Below are positions 16,102-26,100 of a DNA stretch of 64,000 nt, piece after piece; within the stretch, counting starts at the first letter, position 1; each line of letters begins with the position of its first letter. The notes beneath the pieces are model-generated. The model had not been told where the DNA came from. It searched no databases and saw only the letters and a list, made by a program, of their open reading frames with translations. The position numbers were made by a program, and so were the translations under genes. The stretch is from Bog-950 sp964631835 (lineage in GTDB: Bacteria; Bacteroidota; Bacteroidia; Chitinophagales; LD1), in contig CAZWAD010000007.1 in assembly GCA_964631835.1 (NCBI GenBank), positions 69,312 to 133,311 of the forward strand, written 5' to 3'.

Positions 16102-17184
16102 ATGTACTCTCTGCACCGGAAAATATTTTGTATTGTAGTTTTCTTTTTCTCGGCAGTGTTGGTTTTTGCGATTACCGCTTTCAAATCACCGGGTACATTT
16201 AAAACTACGCCTTTTACTTTTAAACTTCCGGCTGACATACCCTCGGCTTATATCCCACCTGACAACGTAATGACCATGGAGGGAATTGCTTTGGGCAGAA
16301 AATTGTTTTATGACAAAACCCTTTCGGCAGACCACTCAATTGCCTGTTCTTCTTGTCATCTGCAGGAGAGCGGCTTTGCTGATAATGAGAAATTCAGTAA
16401 AGGGGTGGGTTCGGAACATGCCGCGCGAAACACCATGCCTATATTCAATATGGCATGGATAAACAAATACTTCTGGGACGGCAGAGCCAGTTCATTAGAG
16501 GAACTCGTGATTTTTCCCATTACCAACAAAAAAGAAATGGGCAAAAACTTAGATGTGCTGAAAAAGGAATTGGGAGAGTCGGAAGAATACAGGAAAATGT
16601 TTTATGCAGCTTTCGGTACCGAGGAAATAATTGAAAAAAACATATTCAAAGCACTGGCTCAGTTTGTCAGAACACTCACCTCGTTCAGCAGCCCTGCCGA
16701 TACCATTTACCCTACAGCAGCTAAGCTAATGGCTGAAAGAAAGATTCAACAACCGGCTGCGATGAAAATCTTATTCGGCTTTTCTGATAAAACCATAGAA
16801 ACTTTAAAACTGTGCGAGAAATGCCATAACACGATTACTTACGGCAACGTGCAGATGAAAAACAACGGCCTGGATGCCGATAACACCAAAGACCCCGGGC
16901 TGGGCGCCATTACTAGAAAAGCAGAGGATGTGGGCTCATTTAAAGCCGCTACATTCCGCAACCTGGTTTTTACTGCTCCCTACATGCACGATGGCAGGTT
17001 CGCTACTCTTGAAGAAGTAATAGAGCATTATAATTCGGGCATTCAGCCAAACCCTAACTTAGACCCTCTTTTGAAAAACGAGGATGGAACTCCCAAAAGA
17101 CTTCATTTAGGCGAAAGAGAAAAAAAAGAGGTTCTGTATTTTTTAACCCATTTGATGACTGATTCATCTATCCTAAAAATATAA
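16102..17184 (+). CDS. Di-haem cytochrome c peroxidase (CCP/MauG family)
   Basis: 360 residues with an N-terminal hydrophobic signal or anchor (residues 7-27). Two c-type haem sites are seen: CSSCH at 82-86 and CEKCH at 238-242. APYMHDGRF near residue 295 supplies the methionine region of the high-potential haem, and NTMPIFNMAWINKYFWDGRA is typical of the family. Classic members reduce H2O2 with electrons from cytochrome c in the periplasm, while MauG-like relatives oxidise proteins. Its stop is only ten bases before the giant surface protein gene, so the two are probably co-transcribed. The peroxidase might protect or modify that exported protein, but this is inference. Confidence 0.92.
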   Translation: MYSLHRKIFCIVVFFFSAVLVFAITAFKSPGTFKTTPFTFKLPADIPSAYIPPDNVMTMEGIALGRKLFYDKTLSADHSIACSSCHLQESGFADNEKFSKGVGSEHAARNTMPIFNMAWINKYFWDGRASSLEELVIFPITNKKEMGKNLDVLKKELGESEEYRKMFYAAFGTEEIIEKNIFKALAQFVRTLTSFSSPADTIYPTAAKLMAERKIQQPAAMKILFGFSDKTIETLKLCEKCHNTITYGNVQMKNNGLDADNTKDPGLGAITRKAEDVGSFKAATFRNLVFTAPYMHDGRFATLEEVIEHYNSGIQPNPNLDPLLKNEDGTPKRLHLGEREKKEVLYFLTHLMTDSSILKI

Positions 17185-17194
17185 AAGACTGACC

Positions 17195-20100
17195 ATGAAA
17201 AAGTATTATCTCATTTTTGCAAGTGTTTTCCAAATTTCGCTTTTCGGTGTCTGTAACCTTCAGGCTCAGCAGGCGAAGCATGAAAACATATCGGGCAGTC
17301 TGACTGCTTCTTCAGGCGTGGAAGCTGTGCCACAGCAACCGGCTTCTGAAAATGCGGTTCCCGTTGAATCAGATGCTTCCGACCCGGTTTTTTCAAGGCT
17401 GTATGAAAAAGGCGGAACTTATGAAATGTTCAAACCCGAGCAGGAAGACCTTTCCAAGCGCGGGGAAAGCGCCAAGCATTTCCGCCTGCCTGATGGCTCC
17501 TATTCGGCTATTATTACTTCAGGGCCTGCACACTATTGGGAGAACGGAGGATGGAGAACCATGTCCGGAGCCATTCTTCCTGCCCGCGATGCACAATATC
17601 CCTTTGCCAATACGCATAATGCCACCAAAACCCACTACGGAGCCACTATTGCCGAAGGTGTAAAAATGATTCGACCTGAGGGTGCAGTGCTGAATAATTT
17701 TGCTCCCAAGTCTGTTCTTGCACTTGATGCTGGCGGCTCGGTTATTTCACAGCTTTTTGATGCGGACAGAAGCTCACCTGTTCAAACCAATGAACAAAAA
17801 TTCAATGTGGTTTCTTACCCGGATGTATTTCCCTATACCCGATTGGATGTCCGCCAGCAGTTAGGCGCCATTAAAACTTCTTATACCATTACTCAGAATA
17901 TATTTAACGGTATTCCTTCCCATGCCGATAAACTGGCTTTTGTCGAAAAAGTGGAGATTCCTGCAGGCGCTACGGTTGAAAGACTTGACGAGCGCGCTGA
18001 CGGAAAGGGAGTTTCCATTGTGGTGAAAAAAGGCAACGAAATAATTCTCACTTACCGCGATGCTTATTTCTTTGATGATACCGCTAATCACCACCGCAGA
18101 AAAGGAGGCATTGCCGACCTTAACTACACCCTTTCCGGCAATGAACTTCAGTTTCAGGTATTGGTTCCCGCAGCATGGCTGCGCGATTCTGCCATTCAGT
18201 ACCCGGTAACGGTTGACCCTACCATCAACACCAACATAGCAGCCTGGTGGACAGGCACGGTGGGCGACTGCGGATTGTATAACAATTATGTTGATTTCGG
18301 TTTTTATGACGATAACGCATTTTGGAGCTGGCTCTTTGGAGGCAGCAACGCTGACCTTAATGCCTGGATGACTTTCGACATCAGTACTGTGCCGGCAACC
18401 ACTACCTGCACTAACAATGCTTATGTGCAGTACTGCCAGGAAGGGCTTAACAATGGCGATTACATGAATTTTGACTTCGGCTGGTGCGGCATTAATCCTG
18501 TAGATGGCTATAGCGGATGTACCATCCGCGACTATACCAACGGCTTATGGGAGCGGTACACCCGCTGGTACACCAAATATTGCTATGGCGAAAATGACTG
18601 CGCCAACAACTGCTGCCAGGGGCAGGATTATAATGAATATTACTATGGACCGGGGTACTGGCATGATATGATTTACAATACAAACCCCGCACTTTGGTCT
18701 CCCGCCAACTATTGGGCAAACAACAATACCTTTGCCAACAGGCTTATAACCCAGCGCCAGGGGGGAGCTACTAAAATGACCCTGGCTATGGATATGTGGG
18801 CGCATGATGACGACTGTTTCTGGTGCTGGGGCGATGAATCGCTGATTATTTACGGTTATGGTTATCTGGGCAGCGATGGTGCAGGCAGTTACAGACCCCG
18901 GCTTATTTATAACTACTCTTATCTGCCAACCGGTGCTACTTTGCCAACGGCTATTTCGGCAGGCTCGCTTTCCTGCAGTAACCCCACATACGGTCCTAAC
19001 ACTCAAAATAATAGCACCTCAAACTGTTTCGGCAACGAGGTACAGAACGCCAGCCATGATATTTGGTACACCTTTACGCTTGCCAATCCGGCTACTATCA
19101 ATGTTTCTACCTGCGGGTCGGGATTCGACACCTGGCTGGGTATTTACAATGCTGCCAGCACCTTGCTTTATTACAATGATGACAACGGTAACGGGGTGGT
19201 TTCCGGATGTTCACCGGCATCTTATGAAGCTTCTATCCAGGTAACCCTGGCTGCTGGCACTTACTATGTAGCGGTTGAAGGATTCGGAAGCCTTACTGGT
19301 AATATAGTAACACGCATTCAGACTCCAGCTTCCAGTTCTTACGGAACATTAAGCAACACAGGACCTATTGACTTCTGCGGAACCGGCTCACCTACTTATT
19401 GTGCCGGTGCTCCAACAGTTACTATCACCGGCTATGGCGGTAACCCGGTCTGGTATTACGGCAGCAGTGATGGCACCTGGTATTCTTCGCCAACCTGTGC
19501 CACGGGCGCCACCTCGTGCAGCAGTTGTTTCCCGCCCAAGGTGAGCAACAGCGATGCCAATTACGACCGTGTGAGGGTAACTGTTACCAATGCCAACTGC
19601 ACTCCCGCTACATCTCCTGCAGTTTTGCTGCGCAACCGCTTTAATGCCGCGCCCTCGGGTCCTTTAACCGGTACGGTTAGCGGGCAGGTGTGCCAGAGCG
19701 GTTTTTACCTGATTGCCACCTTCGATGACCCTACCAACATTCTCGGGAATGTGGAATTTATGCGCGACTTCTGCGGGGGTACTGTTGTGTCCTCTGTAGC
19801 GGGAAATGGAACTACAACCGTAACTTCAGGTCTTATCACGGTCCCCACTTCGGGTACTTATACGTATTACGCGCGTTATAACCCGGGAGTTTACACTGGT
19901 TGCAGTCCTACAGGCTGTACTCCCGGTGCAACAGTTACCATAGTACCTAACCCCGACCCGCCAACCTCGGCTCAAACAGCAGCCGCACCGGTTTCCGGCA
20001 GTACGGTTTGCGGAGGCAATACCTTGCAGATAACCTCCACAGGTGGTGGTACCAATATTGGTGTTGACTGCGGTTTTGAGCTGCAATACTCCACCGATAA

Positions 20101-23100
20101 CGGAAGCACATGGTCCGCGTCATATATAGCCCCCGGTTCAAAAGCTACATCGGGAGGTGCAGGAACAACTACTATTTTTGTCCGTACCGGGTTACCGATA
20201 ACCAACGGAATGGGTGTTTCCGGAACCGGAATTGCCGCCAACACTACGGTTACAGCTTATAACTCTTCTACAGGACAGGTAACTCTGAGCATAGCTACCA
20301 CCGCCTCAGTAGTAGGCAACCTTATTATGTTCGGATTCCCGTATTCCTTTACGGCTGTGGGTCCTCAAACCAATATGGTTCGTGCAAGACGTGCTAATTG
20401 CGGCAGTTCTTGTACGGCTTCATCCTGGGCTACTATAGCAAGCTGGTCGGTAATTGCCGCACCTACTTCGCCCACTACGGCTACACCAAGTCCTAACCTG
20501 TCGAATGTTTGTTTGGGCAGCACGCTTACATTAGCCGGTGCCGCCACAGGCGGCAATGCCGGTTTGGCTTGCCAGATTATATATGAGTATTCTATTGCCG
20601 GAGGAAGCTGGATCAGCAACGGAACCACTATTCCGTCTATGAGCACAGGCTCTGCCGGTGTTTATTCTATCCGGGCTTACCGTGGCAACTGCTCCGGTGG
20701 ATGCTCCAACACCACTCCGAACGTACTGGCTACCTGGACAGCAGTGGCTGACCCTACCTCTCCTACAACGGCTACTCCAAGCCCCAACTTATCTTCGGTT
20801 TGTGCAGGAACACAGCTTACCCTGACGGGTGCAGCTACAGGCGGCAACGCGGGTGTGGGTTGCAGTATTGAGTACCAATACACGACAAACGGTGGCGGTG
20901 CCTGGACAAACACCGGTACTGTTGTACCCAGTTTTGCAGCTGTTAATTCAGGCAGCGCAAATATGATACAAGGGCGAAGAAGCAATTGCACCAGCGGAGC
21001 CGGTTGTACCGACCCCACCACCCCCTGGAACACTTTAGCTTCGTGGACGGTAGTTTCAGGACCTACGTACGGAACCCTGGCAGCTACAATAACTCCTAAT
21101 TCAAGCTTTGCCTGTGCACCCGTTACCCTGCAGCTTAACAGCATGAGCGACCCGCAGAATACTTACGGCTGTTCCATTCAATACCAGTGGTCAACCGATG
21201 GAGGAGCTACTTACGGCTCTCCGTTTACGGTCAGCTCTTTCCCTTATACCGCCATCAGCAATGCCGGTGCTGGGCGCTATATTTTACAGGCGCGCAGGTA
21301 TAACTGTACTTCGTGCAACGGCATTACCCAGGCATGGCAAACCATTGCTGACTGGACGGTGGTGGCTGTTCCCGATGGCGTAAACACCACTCAACCCATT
21401 GTGGTTGATTTTGCCTCACTTAACTGCAAGGCATTTTTAGATACGGTAAATAACTCTACCGACCGGTGTTATCTTGACGACTATACTGGCAGCAACAACC
21501 AAAGTACTGATGATGTATTCTATAAGTTTACCCTATCTTCTGCCGCTACAGTGGAAATAAGCACCTGCGGCTCCAGTACGGATACTTACATACACCTGCA
21601 CAACGACAACAGCGGAACCCTCGGCTCCCTGATTACAGAAAACAACGATGCGGGTTCAGGTACTCCCTGTGCTTTCTCCGCCCAATCTTATATCTCCCAA
21701 TCGCTTTCTGCCGGCACTTACTGGGCGGTAGTAGAGGTGGTTTCGGGTTTCAGCGCGGGCGATATTTATGTAAGCCTCGGGCTTGATATACCTACCGGTA
21801 GTTTATCGGGAGCCACCAGCGTGTGCTATTATGCCGGTGGTTATGGCTCCATTGCCTATACCGTAAACTCATCTAACTCCTCAGCACCTTACATTTGGGA
21901 GTATAAAGATGTTGTACTCTCCGGTCAAACAAGCGCCAACGAAACCGTTAACTTCGGAGCATCAGGAACCTCCGACACGGTGGTGGTAAAGAAAAGTTTT
22001 TATGGCGGAAGCTGCCAGGTGGAAGTAGGGCGCCTGCCGGTTACTATTTTCAACCAGTTGTTTAGTTTGACAGGCGGCAACTGCAGCGGAGCTACAGCCA
22101 TTGACGATATAACTCTCAGCGGCTCAGAGGTAGGAGTAACTTACGAACTGCTTTTGAACAACGGTTCCATTGGCGGATGCGGAGGCTGTACCATTGCCGG
22201 TACCGGCTCGGCACTCTCTTTCCCTTCTCAAACCGGCTCGGGTACTTATACCGTGCGCGGTACCTTAAATTCCAATGGTGCCTGCAACCATACCCTGCAT
22301 GGCAGTATTTCATCTACCTGGCCTACGGTTTATACCTTAAGCGGAACCACATCTATCTGCCAGGGCGAATCCACCGTTTTATCACTGAACGGCTCTGAAT
22401 CAGGAACTGTTTACCAGTTGACTACTTCGGGCGGAAGCGTGGCAAGCGTGGTTGTAGGCACCGGCTCGGGTATCAGTTTCGATGCCGTAAGCCCCTCAGC
22501 CGATGAAACCTATACGGCTTACGCCCTCAACTCCACCACCGGCTGCCGCAGCGCTATGAGCCCCAGCAGAACGGTAACGGTGAGTACTCCGCCTAACCAG
22601 TTACCCGTTGGTCCCGACCCTGGTACTTGTGGTGGTAACATAACTATATCAGTAGGTTCAGCAGGCTCACCCACTCAAACCGGAGTTACTTACCAAAGGT
22701 ACGCTTCTACCGATGGAGGAGCTTCATACAGCCCTGTATCCACTACAATTGCAGGCGATGGTACCGGTCCTAAAAGCTGGACTGCACTTACTCACGCAGG
22801 AGGTCTTTTCAAAGTGTATGCTACACGTGGCGCATGTGTAACCATTATGGATGATTCAACCGAGTTAACACCAGCCCTTACAAGTTCAAGAACCGCAAAA
22901 GCAGTTGTTGCCACCAGTATCTCAGCTGCAACTGCAAGCACTATTACTGTGGCCAGTACTGACGGCATAACGGTAGGAATGCTTGTGCTTTCACCTACCA
23001 GTGTTGATGCCACTCTGTACGGGTCCGGTAGTGGTATAGCCACCAATACTGTGGTAACCGCTGTTAATACAAGTACGAAGGTGGTTACTTTAAGTACTAG

Positions 23101-26100
23101 CACAAACAGCAGTGCAACAGGTAATGTCACCTTCAGGGGTACGGTTGCCGAACTTTGTGCGGGCGCATCTATCAGCATTAATCTTGTCGGAAACGGCAGC
23201 ACGTATACAAGCCAAAACGGGCAGCAAAATGTAACTTATACTTTGCGCGATTCAGCAAGTGGAACAACTATAGCTTCAATGACCCCCAGTAATGGTACTA
23301 CGCCTATTTCATTTACTAATGTAACTCCAACTGCAAATTCTGACTATTATATATATGCGGATGGCGCAGGATGCAGCACTGTGTATGGTTCATCCGGAAA
23401 TTCCGGAAGCGCACAAACAAAAACACCAACCGCAGGAAATGCCGGGGTATTTACTCACAGCGTTTCAGCGAGTACGGGAGTTTTGACCGGTATGTTAGTA
23501 ACAGGTACTAATGTAGGTACAAATGCCTGGGTGCGAATTGTTGGTACTACTATGACCTTAACTGTTGTGAATGCCGGAAGTGTGGCCAGTCAAACGTTGA
23601 CTTACACCCCTGTAGGCGCTAAGGTTAACATCCTGAAACCTGCCAACCAAAACGTAACGCCAACCTCGCCTCAGGCATATTGCTATACAGGCAGCGGAGT
23701 GGTAAGCCCCGGCTTGAGCGCTGTGGAAGCGGGAGCTACCTATAAATTATTTATGAACGGAAGCGATTTAGGTCTTGGCGCGCAAAGCACTACCAATCCT
23801 TCAGCCTGGAACAACCGCTCGGCATCGGGAGTTTATACAGTGGTGGCTACCACCACCAGCACCGGTTGCACCGCCACCATGACCGACAGCGTGGTGATAA
23901 AACCAGCCATAACGGTTTATACCACCAGCGGCAGCCCGGCTAATGTATGCTACGGAAGCACTACCACTATTACTTTAAGCGGCTCACAGACTGGCGTTAA
24001 CTACCAGCTTAAGCGCAATGGCGCTAATGTAAGCGGGGCGGTAATCAGCGGCACGGGCTCATCGCTCAATTTCGGAGCTCAGTCCGATGCCGGGGTATAT
24101 ACCGTAGTGGCTACCGATGCTGTTACTACCAGCGCCACCGGCTCATCGGGGGTTAATACCCTTACTGTTGCCAGCACTGCCGACATCATGCGCGGCATGA
24201 CTGTGAGCGGTACCGGTGTAAGCGGCACGGTAACTAACGTGAATAATACCACTAAGGTGGTTACACTCAGCGCCAACAACACCGCACCGCTCTCTGGCGA
24301 CCAGGTAACTTTCAGCGCAGGATGCTCGGCTAACATGACCGGTACGGTAACTATCATGGATTTGGTTAACCAAACTGTAAATGTGGTGGAAACATCAGGC
24401 GCTGCCAACAATGATGGTATCATTTGTGCCGGAAGCACTTTCAGCATTACCATGAGCGCTTCGGAAAGCGGGGTTAACTACCAGTTGTATAATGTTACAT
24501 CTTCTTCTAATGTCGGTTCGGCACAGGCAGGTACCGGTTCGGGAACTTTTGCCCCCGCAGCCTGGACAGGGCTAACCACCGCTGCCACCTATAAAGTAAT
24601 AGGTACCTGGGCAACCGCTCCTAACTGCACCGAAGACATGGCTAACACCATTACGGTTACTTCTCATGCGGTACCAACAGCGGTTACGGTAAGCTGCGCA
24701 TCGCCTGCCGATGCCATTATCAAAGACGGAAGCGGAGTTTCGGGAGCTACCACCATTACCGTTAACAGCAATACCGGAATTTCAACCGGCATGCTGGTTA
24801 CCGGTGGCGATGTAGGCACCAATGCTACCGTTACAGCCATAAGCGGCACCACCATTACGCTCAGCGTTGCCAACAATGCCGACTTTAGCGGCAACAGCAA
24901 CCTTACGTTTACCCCTGCCTGTGTTTCCAGTACATCCTGCGGCAGCGCCACCCTGTTTGCCACAGGCGGCACCCCGGGAAGAATTTACTGGCAGAATACA
25001 ACCAATGGCGGAACTTCGACAGCTACACTGTCGTCTGCACAAACGGTTACTTCATCGGGCACATATTATTTCCGTGCCGAGAACAACGGCTGCTGGGGTA
25101 CACAGGGAAGTTTCCCCGTTACCATTAATGCCAAACCCACAACCCCTACAGTGGTTGACTTCAGCTCGCTGAATATAACTACCACCGGTGCCAGCGGTGA
25201 CGGTACTACCGCCACACTTACTTTTGCCAACCCGGGCTATGTTCCTTTCGATGTGGGCACCCGCATTCAGGTTACCGGAGTTACGCCTGCCGGATACAAC
25301 GGTAATTATACCGTAACGGCTTCGAGCGCCACCAGTGTATCGTATCTCAATGCAACTACCGGTGCTCAAACCGGTGCAGGTACCATTAAAGGTTTGGTTT
25401 GCGGCACCGCTGTACTTATTGCCACTAACGGCAACAGCGGAACCATGTATTTCCAGGAAAACATATCAGGAGGAACGGATGAAGGTCTGGGCGGCAGTCC
25501 GCAAACGGTAAGTTCTTCGTCAACTTATTATTTCCGCGCCAAAGGCAGCAACGGATGCTGGAGCGATGAAGGAAGCCTGCCCGTTACCCTTAGTTCGCTT
25601 TCTGTTTCTGCAACCAAGAGCAACTGTATCAACGTAACCGGTACAGGCGATAATGAGTATATGCTTGTTTCAGCCAGCGGAGGTACTGCTCCTTATACCT
25701 TCTCTTCATCCGGTTCTGCAGCTATTATAGCTTCACCCACTTCTTCCGTAACGGTTGATGCCACCGGAACCAGCGGGCAATATACGATTGATGTATCGAG
25801 CACTTCCGGATTGGCAACCGGTATGATTGCCACAGGAACCGGCATAGGCACTAATGCTGCCATTACCTCCATTTCGGGAGCTACCATTACCCTCAGCGTG
25901 GCTAACACGGCAAACATAAGCGGCACAGCCAACGTTACCTTTACACGCACATCGAAGGTTTTTGAGCGCCCGCTGCCAAGTTCGGGTAACGAAAATGAAG
26001 CGTTCATCATTACCGATACCAAAGGCTGCGAGGCACAGGTATCTGCAACCTTTACGGTGGGGCACCCCGATAATATTCCTTACGAATTTGCATCCGGTGA

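Noticed and set aside
22792..23202. Long antisense ORFs within the giant Ig-repeat gene and other repeat-protein genes
   Set aside because: They are shadows caused by the Thr/Ser/Gly-rich codon bias. The plus-strand frame carries the domain structure.
24116..24326. GATGCT direct repeats flanking module copy 4 as a target-site duplication
   Set aside because: The two GATGCT copies are in different reading frames (distance not a multiple of three), so removal between them would not restore the host repeat. Likely coincidence.
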